Of a stretch of 64,000 nt of DNA, positions 54,361 through 62,803 are shown in pieces; the stretch's first letter is position 1; every line of letters starts with the position of its first letter. This DNA comes from Eubacteriaceae bacterium (GTDB lineage: Bacteria; Bacillota; Clostridia; Eubacteriales; Anaerofustaceae): positions 1-64,000 of the forward strand of contig WRIY01000007.1 in the NCBI GenBank assembly GCA_009782515.1, given 5' to 3'. The translations under genes were made by a program, and so were the position numbers. The notes beneath the pieces were generated by a model, which was not told where the DNA came from, made no database searches, and saw only the letters and a program-made list of their open reading frames with translations.

Positions 54361-55509
54361 TTACAGTGAGGGGCTGGGGGCTTCATATTGCTCCAGAGGC
54401 GTCTCGTCTTCCCATATGGGGGTGTGCACTGAAACGATCAAGTCTTTGTTTTCTGTGCCTTTGGCAGCGTATAGCGCTGAGTCAGTGGCATTAAAGAATT
54501 CATTGCTTCCAAAGAAAAGCGTTTTGTCAAATTCGCATAACCCTGCGCTGACAGTTACTGGCACATCAAGGTTAAGCCTGCGGACAGTCTCGTAGAATAT
54601 CTCACGGATCTTTAGCGCCATGGTGTAGGTTTCTTTTGCATTTTTTCTTATTAGAAGGGCAAATTCATCCCCGCCATATCTGAAGGCATAGTCGCTTTGG
54701 CTTATTACCTTGTTTAGTATTTCTGAAAAGCGAAGCAGCACCTTGTCGCCAACTTCATGGCCATAGTTGTCATTTACATCCTTAAAGTTGTCTATGTCCC
54801 ATATGATAAGCGAAAACTCCGATCCATCCTTGATATTTTCGGCTATAAGCATTTCAAGCCTCTCATAAAAAGCAGTATGGTTGAGCAGCCCGGTAAATGA
54901 ATCAAGCTTCAGCTCCTCATCTTTGACGATCAGGTTGTTTACAACACGCGAGAGAACAAGCAAAATTACATTGCATGCAAGGCATGCCATTATCAGAAAC
55001 ATGCTTGTTGATACAAGCTCAACAGGCTTGCTCGCGCCGGCAATATAGCCCGGCCTTGCAGGAAGGATATACGCTGTGTAGCTTAAGTGCATAAGCATAT
55101 TTATCATCAGGGTATATAGCAACGGCTTGCGGTCAACATATACGAGTGACGCAAGCAGCGGGAAAGAGCTTACAATATAGATCGAATGAATGCGGTACAG
55201 CCTAAAAGTCAGCAGATAGCAAGACATGCTAATAAATGAGCACATGACTATTGACTGCATAAAAGGGCTGCCTTTTTTTATAAAGTAGTTTGTGGAAAAT
55301 ACTGCTGTTGCATACAGCGCTGCCTGAATGCCTAAAGGCACAACAAGCGAAGGCAAAGCGCTGGAGCCGTAGCTGGCTTCGCTGTTAGTGTGAATAAAAA
55401 AGGTAGCTTCTATAACAAAAATAATTATCAGGCAAAAGAAGAGCTGTCTGTATAAAAGGCGGCTCCACTCTGAAAAATCAAGCCTATCCTCATATTTAAG
55501 CTTTAGCAC
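54361..55509 (-). CDS. Membrane-bound diguanylate cyclase (GGDEF)
   Basis: 382 residues. Five or six N-terminal membrane helices (about 20-190) form a sensor-like region of unknown ligand. The C-terminal GGDEF domain includes DSFTGLLNHTAF, IIWDIDNFKDVNDNYGHEVGD and RYGGDEFALLI (GGDEF near 279-283). It would make cyclic di-GMP from GTP. No EAL domain or obvious inhibitory RxxD site is seen. It is convergent with the GTPase cluster and probably independent of it. Confidence 0.95.
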   Translation of the reverse strand: MLKLKYEDRLDFSEWSRLLYRQLFFCLIIIFVIEATFFIHTNSEASYGSSALPSLVVPLGIQAALYATAVFSTNYFIKKGSPFMQSIVMCSFISMSCYLLTFRLYRIHSIYIVSSFPLLASLVYVDRKPLLYTLMINMLMHLSYTAYILPARPGYIAGASKPVELVSTSMFLIMACLACNVILLVLSRVVNNLIVKDEELKLDSFTGLLNHTAFYERLEMLIAENIKDGSEFSLIIWDIDNFKDVNDNYGHEVGDKVLLRFSEILNKVISQSDYAFRYGGDEFALLIRKNAKETYTMALKIREIFYETVRRLNLDVPVTVSAGLCEFDKTLFFGSNEFFNATDSALYAAKGTENKDLIVSVHTPIWEDETPLEQYEAPSPSL

Positions 55510-56536
55510 TTGAAACCACCTTCTAGATCATAGATATGGCTATTATAGCATGGGTTATTGAGTTTTTAGTACAAAAATGTAAAATGCACAATATGTAAAA
55601 TTGAAATACAGTTTTTTGTGAATATACTCATGTGATAAGGCAATGGCGGCTGTCTTCCAGGAAGCTTAAAAACGCCGGTTTTAAAGCAATTAAAGCAGAG
55701 GATAGATTCGCAAATGCATAAATGGCAAGCGAAAACTGCATAAAACGTTTCACTAAAGCGTTGTGTTCATGTACAAGAAGGAATGCAATCAGCTCTGGCA
55801 AGGCGGCTTTCTATTAACACTGTGCAGTTTTTTATGCATGAAGCATCTGGGGAGATATGCTATGCATCTTGTGCCTTAACTTGCAAGCAGCCTTTGCAGC
55901 ATATGCTTGGCGCTGGCTGTAAGCGCTGATGGCACTTGCATGCAGGATGAAAGGGCCAAGGCAAAACTTGGCTCTTAAAGAGATGAATTCATCAGACAGG
56001 CCAACGCCGCGAAAGAAGCGCTATGATCAGATCTGTTGAGCCTGAAGCCGTTAATCGGCTGTTTTCAGCCAAAACAGACAGCTTCTTTAGAAAGGCATGA
56101 GAAAATAAAGTAAAAATACTTGAAATAAATAATAATTAACCTTATACCTGGCAGGCTGTTATTCATTCACGCTATTTATAATAATCTGGCCGAATAACCG
56201 GAGGGTATACCACTTTAAACAGATTGGCTCGGTTTTTTGTATTGCAGGGCCGCATTATCGGTTCATAGCAAGATGATCTAAGCGTTGCCGGCCACTGCAG
56301 TTTTGCCATCGACGGCGATGCCGAGGGGATTGCAAACCAGTTGCATTGCGCACAAAATGGTTTTGGGGCTGTGCTAAACCTGAAATTCAGGAACATAGCA
56401 GCCTCTTGTCATTGGCAATTGTACTGCAGCGCCGAAATGCATCGAGCCGCTGCCAATAGGGGAGAGAAGAAACAGAAATGCTGCGAATTGGCAAAGCGTG
56501 GGCTTTTAGCCTCATATGCCAGTCTGGCCACTGCAC
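55510..56536. other. Gene-poor kilobase
   Basis: More than 1 kb without a supported gene, tRNA or repeat. A minus-strand TATAAT (plus positions around 55543-55548) may belong to the GGDEF gene. A CTGTTTT/AAAACAG hairpin lies near 56060-56080. Small frames here look random. Confidence 0.45.
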
Positions 56537-56560
56537 AAAAAAAGCCGCATGCTGCGGCTT
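56537..56560 (-). terminator. Terminator of the Cys/His-rich membrane protein gene
   Basis: Minus strand AAGCCGCA/TGCGGCTT with a 3-nt loop followed by seven Ts, 9 nt past the stop codon. Confidence 0.92.
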
Positions 56561-56568
56561 TGGCGCTA

Positions 56569-56931
56569 CTATTCTTGTATGTCGTCTATGATATCCTGTG
56601 CAATGTCCTCTGCTTCCTGGGCAGCGCCTTCGAGGATTTCAGCGATTTCTTCGCTTACTGAAGGGGCGTCTTCTTGCGCTTCTTCTGTATCGCCGTGATC
56701 ATGCCCACAGTCGCATTCATCATCGCAGCATTCACTGTCGCCTTTCATCTCATGATCGTGCCCGCAGCCGCATTCATCATCACAGCAGCAGTCATCTTCA
56801 TCACAGCAATCGCACGACATTGATAAAGTGCATTTTGTGGCAATATGGCCGGCAATAAACCCCAGAGCAAAAATTGCCATCTTTCCACATAATCCTAAGC
56901 CGTATCTTCTATAGCCAAATCCATCAAACAT
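56569..56931 (-). CDS. Small membrane protein with Cys/His-rich metal-binding-like repeats
   Basis: 120 residues from the ATG that follows AAGGAG at 10 nt (an upstream TTG frame is less likely). A membrane helix (about 17-33) precedes a central segment with 12 of the 14 cysteines, including CDCCDEDDCCCDDECGC and two C-G-H-D-H units in a repeated D-E-C-x-C-G-H-D-H context. An acidic helical tail (SEEIAEILEGAAQEAEDIAQ) follows. Soft-metal binding at the membrane is plausible from composition. I know no family. Confidence 0.78.
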   Translation of the reverse strand: MFDGFGYRRYGLGLCGKMAIFALGFIAGHIATKCTLSMSCDCCDEDDCCCDDECGCGHDHEMKGDSECCDDECDCGHDHGDTEEAQEDAPSVSEEIAEILEGAAQEAEDIAQDIIDDIQE

Positions 56932-57030
56932 ATCTTTTAGTCTCCTTTTTATCCGTTGAGCCAATTATACCAGCATACAAAAAACGAACCAATATACAGC
57001 CGCTTTTATTTTGCAATCGCTGAAAAAGGC

Positions 57031-58398
57031 TTATTGCTTTTGCATAAGCGCCACTGTTTCCACATGCTCTGTATGCGGAAATAAATCAACAGGGCAAGCA
57101 ATCGTCGGCTTATAGCCATATTCTTCAAATGATTCTAGATCGTGCATAAGGCTTTGCGGCTTGCAGCTTACATAAACAATGGCAGGCGCTTTGAGCTTTG
57201 CCACTTGCTCGCAGACTTTTTTGCCAAGGCCTGCCCTTGGAGGGTCTAAGGCTATAAGATCAAACTTTTCTTTATTGCTTTTTAAGAAATCTTTTACATC
57301 GCTAGCCTCAAAGCGCGCGTTCCCAATATTGTTTATTATTGCATTTTCCCTAGCGCTTTCAATAGAAGCTTGCACTATTTCAACGCCATATACACTGCGA
57401 AATGCCCTGCTAAGCACAAGGCCAATAGATCCAATGCCACAGTACAGATCAAGAGCGCTAACTGATGCATTGGTGCTTTGCGCATACTCAAGCGCCTTGC
57501 TGTACAGAAGCTGCATGCCTTTTGTATTGGTTTGCATAAAGCAGTCTATTGCAAGCTTTAGCCTAACGCCCAGAACATGCTCCTCTATGCTGCCTTTGCC
57601 ATACAATAATACTGGCTTCTCAATTATTACTGCATCAGAGTATGAATCGTTTTGTATATGCACTATCCCTGCAATGCTGCCCTCAAGGCTTAAGCTGAGC
57701 AAGCAGTCTATAAATGCTTCGACCCTTAGCTTTTGGCTGCTGGTGGTTACCAGGCCCACCAATATTTCACCGCTCGCTTCCGATTGCCTTAATATTAGAT
57801 GCCTCAGCCAACCCTCTCTGGCAATAACTTTATAGGGCGCTGCGCCCATATGCCTAAAATGCTCCTTGACAGCATTCGCTATAGCGCTAAAATCCTCCGG
57901 GCATATATAGCAGAACTCAGAAGATACGATGTCATGGTGCTTTCCCTTGGCATGAAGCCCCAGCTCCAGTGGGCCATCCTTTTCAGAGTCGCCGAAAGAG
58001 AATTCCATCTTGTTACGGTAATGGTATATATTAGGGGAAGCAATTACATCCTCAATTGTGCAGCTTGGATACGAACGATTAAGCATCTGGCTTACATACC
58101 GGCTTTTTAGCTCAAGCTGTTTTTCATATTCGCAATCAAGAAACCGGCACCCGCCGCAAACACCGAATTTTTCGCAAGGCGCTTCCTTCTCAAAAGCCGC
58201 TGGAGCAATTGTGCGGACTGCTTTGCCCTCCCAGCGGCTTTGCTTCATTTTAGTAATTTTAACCTCTGCTTTTTGCCCTTCATACCCGCCTTCTATAAAA
58301 ACCTTCATGCCGTTATAGAATGCAAGTGTTTTTGACATCGAGATATTTTGAGCAATGTCAAGCTCAATGTTACTTCCTTTTTTTACTATTTCATTCAT
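57031..58398 (-). CDS. 23S rRNA (uracil-C5) methyltransferase, RlmD/TrmA family
   Basis: ATG at 58398 is preferred to a TTG three codons upstream; 455 residues. An N-terminal TRAM domain precedes a Fe-S cluster set C-x5-C-x2-C-x4-C (CEKFGVCGGCRFLDC, near 75-89). The SAM-binding domain has LDLYCGIGSIGL, the DPPRAGL motif and the nucleophile cysteine in YVSCKPQSL. It methylates uracil C5 in 23S rRNA (U1939 and/or U747 in relatives). It is a single gene on the minus strand. Confidence 0.93.
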   Translation of the reverse strand: MNEIVKKGSNIELDIAQNISMSKTLAFYNGMKVFIEGGYEGQKAEVKITKMKQSRWEGKAVRTIAPAAFEKEAPCEKFGVCGGCRFLDCEYEKQLELKSRYVSQMLNRSYPSCTIEDVIASPNIYHYRNKMEFSFGDSEKDGPLELGLHAKGKHHDIVSSEFCYICPEDFSAIANAVKEHFRHMGAAPYKVIAREGWLRHLILRQSEASGEILVGLVTTSSQKLRVEAFIDCLLSLSLEGSIAGIVHIQNDSYSDAVIIEKPVLLYGKGSIEEHVLGVRLKLAIDCFMQTNTKGMQLLYSKALEYAQSTNASVSALDLYCGIGSIGLVLSRAFRSVYGVEIVQASIESARENAIINNIGNARFEASDVKDFLKSNKEKFDLIALDPPRAGLGKKVCEQVAKLKAPAIVYVSCKPQSLMHDLESFEEYGYKPTIACPVDLFPHTEHVETVALMQKQ

Positions 58399-58556
58399 AC
58401 GGTTCAATTATACCATACTTGCATATTTTTGCGACATTAGCCACATCATCTAGTATCTGGGCTTATATTATTTTACGAGAACTATAACTTAAAGTTAGAT
58501 TATGATATTGTTAAGTATATTAATAGTTGATTGATGCAAAAAGCGAATTAATTCTA

Positions 58557-58585
58557 TTGACAAAGCAGCGAAAATAAAATATGAT
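58557..58585 (+). promoter_or_regulatory. Consensus promoter of the amidoligase-like gene
   Basis: TTGACA (58557-58562), an exact 17-nt spacer and TATGAT (58580-58585). The nearest downstream start codon is 170 nt away, so the transcript has a long leader. Confidence 0.82.
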
Positions 58586-58721
58586 CTCTACGGAATTTGA
58601 AATTTCAGCGCCATCTTCTATATCAGGGAATTTTATTAGCAACAATGCCCTAAAACGTGTTCCTGCCAATAAGGAATCGTTATCTTTTATGCACGTCTAC
58701 CCCACTTATGTAAGTTATATC

Positions 58722-58750
58722 AAAAATCCCTGAGAAAGGCAGGATTTTTT
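58722..58750 (+). promoter_or_regulatory. Leader hairpin touching the start of the amidoligase-like gene
   Basis: AAAAATCC/GGATTTTT encloses CTGAGAAAGGCA and ends in six Ts just 4 nt before ATG 58755. It looks like an intrinsic terminator and would also bury the AGGCAGG ribosome site, so it could attenuate or gate translation. Confidence 0.45.
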
Positions 58751-58754
58751 GGCG

Positions 58755-59492
58755 ATGAATGTAGCAAAAGCAGCCAAACCCCTATGGTTAAAACGTCAGT
58801 TAGATATGCGTGAATTCCGTAAAATATTGCATATGCAAAGCGACTCTAAGCGTTACAAACAGTTTTTTAACAAAGATGGGTGTGGCCTTGAGATCGAATT
58901 TGGGATTAATTATACGCCGTTTGACAGCAGATACGTCAAAACCGGTCTGGAAAAATTAGCAGATATTGTACAGGGGTATGGAAAATTTGTGCCCGACGTT
59001 ACTGTAATGAAAGACTTCAATGTTGAAGTTGTGCTCAATCCACTTGAGCATGACGAGCTTCAGCGCTTGTTTGGCGATATTATGGCGATAATAAATTGCT
59101 ATGATAATTTCATTATCGACGAGCACTCGGGAGTCCATGCAAACTTTTTAGCCGACCAAAAGCTAAAAGAGAAGTTCTACTACAGCTTATGCCAGGGAAA
59201 CTACAACAGCAGCAAGTTCATCCACAATAAATTTAAAGTGGATTTCTGGGAAGTAGTTACCAAAAAGGCAGATGGATCCATTATGACTTTTGATGAGTAT
59301 ATGGATTACCAAAACAGGATAGCTGGCAAATATTTAGCAGTTAACTTCCTAAAGGAGAATATAATCGAGTTCCGCTCACTTGATTACACTTGGGAAACAA
59401 TCAGCTATGTTATTGGGCTATATGAGAGCGTGGCCATGAGCGTTGACACAGCAGTGGAGTCAGAAATGATCGAAAATCCGGCATTTGTATAA
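58755..59492 (+). CDS. Amidoligase-like (carboxylate-amine ligase) protein
   Basis: 245 residues. GCGLEIEFGINYTP has the G-x-E-x-E start of amidoligases; V-M-K-D-F-N-V-E-V-V-L-N-P-L fits the DgS...EivSpPL strand; HSGVHANF matches the GlHvH step; and LAVNFLKENIIEFRSLDYTW the closing N...tiEfR motif. The family, often on phages or in toxin-like clusters, joins amino groups to carboxylates with ATP. The substrate is unknown. It is a single gene with its own promoter and terminator, convergent with prfA. Confidence 0.68.
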   Translation: MNVAKAAKPLWLKRQLDMREFRKILHMQSDSKRYKQFFNKDGCGLEIEFGINYTPFDSRYVKTGLEKLADIVQGYGKFVPDVTVMKDFNVEVVLNPLEHDELQRLFGDIMAIINCYDNFIIDEHSGVHANFLADQKLKEKFYYSLCQGNYNSSKFIHNKFKVDFWEVVTKKADGSIMTFDEYMDYQNRIAGKYLAVNFLKENIIEFRSLDYTWETISYVIGLYESVAMSVDTAVESEMIENPAFV

Positions 59493-59510
59493 ATGCCGGA
59501 TCTTTTTTTT
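59476..59510. terminator. Shared terminator between amidoligase-like gene and prfA
   Basis: ATCCGGCATTT/AAATGCCGGAT, 11 perfect pairs with a GTAT loop. Eight Ts follow on the plus strand and four on the minus strand. It contains the last codons of the plus gene and abuts the prfA stop. Confidence 0.93.
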
Positions 59511-60579
59511 AGCTGGCGCTGCTGGCAAGCTTTTCTGCCTGATCGTTTGTAGTGAGAGTGTCTATGAACTCATCAAGCTCGCCATCCAGCACAGTTTCGA
59601 GCTTGTATAAAGTAAGGTTGGCTCTATGATCTGTAACTCTGCCTTGTGGGAAGTTGTAGGTGCGAATGCGTTCGCTTCTGTCTCCGGAGCCCACTTGGCT
59701 TTTTCTGTCTAAGGCAATGCTCTCAGCTTGCTTTCTCTGCTCAAGCTCGTAAAGTTTTGCTTTAAGTATCTTTAGGGCTTTGTCTTTATTCTTTAGCTGG
59801 GACTTTTCGTCCTGGCAGCTTATTACAATGCCGGTAGGCAGGTGCGTCACCCTGACTGCTGAGTCTGTAGTGTTTACAGATTGCCCTCCGTTTCCGGATG
59901 AGCGAAAAACATCAATCCTAAGATCGTTTTGGTTTATTTCAACCTCTACATCCTCTGCCTCAGCCAGCACTGCAACAGTAGATGCCGAAGTATGGATTCT
60001 GCCGCTTGATTCTGTTTCCGGAACCCTTTGGACGCGATGGGTGCCGCTTTCGTACTTTAGCTTTGAGTAAGCGCCTTTTCCGATTATTTGAAACACTGCT
60101 TCTTTAATGCCGCCGATGCCTGTCTCGTTTACAGACAGCATTTCTGCTTTCCAGCGATGCCTTTCTGCATACCTTATATACATCCTGAGCAAGCTGGCGC
60201 TAAATAGCGCTGCTTCTTCCCCTCCGACCCCGGCTCGTATCTCAACAATAACGTTTTTGTCGTCATTTGGGTCTTTTGGAAGCAGCAGGATTTTTAGCTC
60301 AGTTTCAATCTTTTCCAGCATTTCAGACAGGCTTTCGATGTCATCAAGTATCATCGAGCGGAAGTCGTCATCGCTTTCTTCTTCAAGCATTGCTTTATTG
60401 TCTGCAAGCTGCGAAAGGGCATCAGCATATACTTCATATTTAGATACGATTTCCTCCAGGGAAGATCGCTCTTTCATCAGCTGCGCATATTTATTTTGGT
60501 CAGCAGCGGTGCTAGCGCTGGAAAGCTCCTCATTAAGCTCATTGTAGCGCTCGCTAATTGCTGCAAGCTTATCAATCAT
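59509..60579 (-). CDS. prfA: Peptide chain release factor 1
   Basis: 356 residues, normal length. The GGQ motif ([17 protein letters not shown]) catalyses peptide release, and [12 protein letters not shown] contains the P-x-T stop-codon-reading motif that marks RF1 rather than RF2. The N-terminal helical domain is complete. GAGG lies before ATG, within the last bases of the recombinase gene 10 nt upstream; a read-through transcript from that gene is possible. HemK, the usual neighbour, is absent. Confidence 0.97.
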   Translation of the reverse strand: MIDKLAAISERYNELNEELSSASTAADQNKYAQLMKERSSLEEIVSKYEVYADALSQLADNKAMLEEESDDDFRSMILDDIESLSEMLEKIETELKILLLPKDPNDDKNVIVEIRAGVGGEEAALFSASLLRMYIRYAERHRWKAEMLSVNETGIGGIKEAVFQIIGKGAYSKLKYESGTHRVQRVPETESSGRIHTSASTVAVLAEAEDVEVEINQNDLRIDVFRSSGNGGQSVNTTDSAVRVTHLPTGIVISCQDEKSQLKNKDKALKILKAKLYELEQRKQAESIALDRKSQVGSGDRSERIRTYNFPQGRVTDHRANLTLYKLETVLDGELDEFIDTLTTNDQAEKLASSAS

Positions 60580-60588
60580 TTGGCTACC

Positions 60589-61950
60589 TCAATCTTGTGC
60601 TTCGAATGTATAGAAAATGTCGCACTCATTCCTATTTAACACGACTTTATCTACCAGTGCAATAATAAGCGATCGTTTTTCTTGTGCATCCAAACGATCC
60701 CAAACATCATCGATCCTGTTTACTTTGTCGGTGAAGCCCTCCACGCGCAGGCTTTTTTCACTGGCGGAAATGTAGGCTGCATTTAGCCTTTTTATCTCAT
60801 TTTCCATATCCTTTATCTTTTGCTTACCCTCTTCAACTGCAACTCCGTCGACAATCAGATCAAGCAATTTGGATATTTTTTTTCTAAGATCAGAGATTTC
60901 TTTTACCTGCTTGGCAAGGCTCGCATCGTCAGCTTCATTGGCTCTTTTTGCAATCAGGCTCGGGTTGAGCGCAAACTGTTTAAGCTCATCGACAACCGCT
61001 TGCTCTATTTCGTGGGCCCAATACTTTTGGTTTGTGCAGTCTTTGTCCTTTATTAAATACTCTTTTGAGGATTGCTGGGAGTAGCAGCATATTTTATGCC
61101 CTTTTTTCCCCCATTTTTGATAGCGCATTTTTGCGCCGCATACACCGCAATACAGCAACCCGGTAAGCATGTTCTTGCCGGAGCGGATATTGTTTTTTTT
61201 GCGCTTTTCCATCGTGCTTTGCGCTTCGCCGTATAGCTCCCTTGTAACAATTGGCTCGTGCCTGCCTTCGTAAACCTCTCCGTTATACTCTATTAGGCCG
61301 CAATTGGCTTTGCTTTTTATAATCTGTGTCACCAATCGCTCGTATTTGAGGCTGAAATGCCTGGCAATGCTGTCAGCAGACATGCCGTCAATATACATTT
61401 CATACATTCGCTTAACAACCGGGGCGTTTTGGTTCGGCACCAAAATCCCTTGCTGCGAATCATAGCTGTAGCCAAATGGCAAATTTCCTCCGCCTGGCCA
61501 GTAGCCATTCTTCACTCTCTCTTTCATGCCCATTCGCGTGCGCTCTTTTATCGTCTCCCGCTCCAGCTGGGCAAAGACAGACAAGATGCCGATCATCGCT
61601 TTGCCATACGGGGTCGTCGTGTCAAAGTTCTCGCTTATGGATATGAAGTCAACGCCATTTGGTATAAACACTTCCTCGATTAAATATAAAGTGTCCTTTT
61701 GGCTTCTTGACAGCCGATCAAGCTTGTAGACGATGACAATGTCTATTTCATTGCTTTTGCAGTCTGCAATAAGCGCCTCCAGCATTGGCCTTTCTATGTT
61801 TGATCCTGTAAAGCCCCCATCAATATAGTATTCATACTCTGATATTTCTTTTGCAGCACAGAAAGAGCGCAAAAGCTCCTTTTGCGCTTCAATTGAATAG
61901 CCTTCATTTTGCAGATCAGTTGATACCCTGCAATACAGGCCTGCCTTCAC
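60589..61950 (-). CDS. Large serine recombinase
   Basis: 453 residues. The catalytic domain has GLYCRVST with Ser10, the IDIVIVYKLDRLSR segment and ERETIKERTRMGM. A recombinase domain (WPGGGNLPFGY...) follows, then a zinc ribbon (YCGVCGAKM and a later C...C pair) and a C-terminal coiled coil (about 340-400). This is the TnpX/phage-integrase type that integrates or excises elements at attachment sites. The start overlaps the small upstream gene by ATGA. No other element genes are close, so it may be a relic or drive something outside the window. Confidence 0.95.
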   Translation of the reverse strand: MKAGLYCRVSTDLQNEGYSIEAQKELLRSFCAAKEISEYEYYIDGGFTGSNIERPMLEALIADCKSNEIDIVIVYKLDRLSRSQKDTLYLIEEVFIPNGVDFISISENFDTTTPYGKAMIGILSVFAQLERETIKERTRMGMKERVKNGYWPGGGNLPFGYSYDSQQGILVPNQNAPVVKRMYEMYIDGMSADSIARHFSLKYERLVTQIIKSKANCGLIEYNGEVYEGRHEPIVTRELYGEAQSTMEKRKKNNIRSGKNMLTGLLYCGVCGAKMRYQKWGKKGHKICCYSQQSSKEYLIKDKDCTNQKYWAHEIEQAVVDELKQFALNPSLIAKRANEADDASLAKQVKEISDLRKKISKLLDLIVDGVAVEEGKQKIKDMENEIKRLNAAYISASEKSLRVEGFTDKVNRIDDVWDRLDAQEKRSLIIALVDKVVLNRNECDIFYTFEAQD

Positions 61951-62093
61951 TTTTTCTTTCCTGGCTTTTCGCTTTCTTTGCTTGGCTTGGCTGAAATGGC
62001 TGAAGTAATAATTTGATAGGCTGATTTATCGGTTATCGTTACATTTTTGGGGAGTTTTTCGCCATTTCCATAATGATTGGTAATCTTGAGCAT
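61947..62093 (-). CDS. Small 48-residue protein coupled to the serine recombinase
   Basis: ATG at 62093 is set by GGAGG 5 nt upstream; a longer frame upstream lacks a site. The protein (LKITNHYGNGEKLP...KESEKPGKKK) is basic at its end and unrecognised. It overlaps the recombinase start by ATGA, so it may be a leader peptide or a regulator. Its ribosome site and start codon lie within a perfect inverted repeat. Confidence 0.7.
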   Translation of the reverse strand: MLKITNHYGNGEKLPKNVTITDKSAYQIITSAISAKPSKESEKPGKKK

Positions 62094-62118
62094 AATGCCT
62101 CCATATGCATTATGCTCA
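62087..62118. promoter_or_regulatory. Perfect 12-bp inverted repeat over the recombinase-operon start
   Basis: TGAGCATAATGC and GCATTATGCTCA are separated by 8 nt. In the minus-strand RNA the GGAGG site is partly in the loop and the ATG is in the stem. It can act as an operator or as an RNA switch. The decamer GCATTATGCT recurs at 62616-62625. Confidence 0.7.
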
Positions 62119-62180
62119 CATGCAGCGCGCTGTAGTCCCGAACTTGGCCCGCAGTTTTTAAGCGCCTCACAGCGCATGCT

Positions 62181-62588
62181 TCATGGCATGCTAAGGGCAT
62201 AAGTGTCTTCAAGCATTTGCTTTTCCTCTGATAAAATATGCGCCAGGAAGGGGGTTATTTCGCTGTAGGGGTTTTGCTCGGCTATATATGTCAGCTCGCT
62301 TATAAGCTCAAGGGTAAATCTGTTAAAGCTTGCAGTTATATTTCTAAGTATGATATAGTCATTAACTGCCTGATCTCCCAGCCCTCTGACCTTTTTTTTG
62401 TAAAGAAGATCAGCATTGCTTCTTATCTCGCGAAATGATGTCATCAGGCCTTCAAGCTTCTCATCAGGCATGGGCATGCCGGTAAGGCTTCCCAGGCTGC
62501 GGGCAAGGCTGCAGTGCTGGGAAGAATGCTGGGCATATGTCTTAAGCGCAAGGCCGCGCTCCTTTATTGATATGTTGGTAGTATTCAT
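62181..62588 (-). CDS. Helical protein of unknown function
   Basis: 135 residues, mostly alpha-helical, with no membrane segment. It shows two long helix pairs with His, Glu and Leu patterns (NPYSEITPFLAHILSEEKQM at the end). This faintly resembles ferritin-like DUF2935 bundles, but the match is not firm. No strong ribosome site precedes ATG 62588. The stop lies about 90 nt from the small recombinase partner; whether they share a transcript is unclear. Confidence 0.65.
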   Translation of the reverse strand: MNTTNISIKERGLALKTYAQHSSQHCSLARSLGSLTGMPMPDEKLEGLMTSFREIRSNADLLYKKKVRGLGDQAVNDYIILRNITASFNRFTLELISELTYIAEQNPYSEITPFLAHILSEEKQMLEDTYALSMP

Positions 62589-62615
62589 AACAATCCACTG
62601 ATGATGCTTATGTGT

Positions 62616-62625
62616 GCATTATGCT
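62616..62625 (+). repeat. Third copy of the GCATTATGCT decamer
   Basis: It lies 28 nt upstream of the helical-protein gene and matches both arms of the 62087-62118 inverted repeat, suggesting a shared operator half-site. Confidence 0.4.
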
Positions 62626-62726
62626 AAGCAGCTTTAATTGCACTATGCACTCTACTAGATATACTGAGCAATCTATGAAAATATGACACAAAAGGTTTCA
62701 AGCCAACTATTTAGCGCGCGCGGCCT

Positions 62727-62755
62727 TTCGCACAGCAAGCACTATGAAGTATAAT
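62727..62755 (+). promoter_or_regulatory. Probable ychF promoter
   Basis: TTCGCA (62727-62732; 4 of 6 consensus positions), a 17-nt spacer and a perfect TATAAT (62750-62755). Confidence 0.5.
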
Positions 62756-62803
62756 ATAGATATCTTAATTCAGAATTAATCTTAGCAATAAGGAAGGCTC
62801 ATT

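Larger units (their letters stand above)
58408..58754. other. Intergenic region with amidoligase promoter and leader
   Basis: It contains the promoter at 58557-58585 and a roughly 165-nt leader ending in a hairpin at 58722-58750. The first 150 nt are AT-rich with no recognised feature. Confidence 0.55.

Noticed and set aside
56341-56858. Overlapping plus-strand frames around the Cys/His-rich gene
   Set aside because: They run through the terminator and antisense to the better supported minus-strand gene.
57179-57835. A 218-codon plus-strand frame opposite the methyltransferase
   Set aside because: Composition is that of an antisense shadow, and the minus-strand gene is complete with all catalytic motifs.
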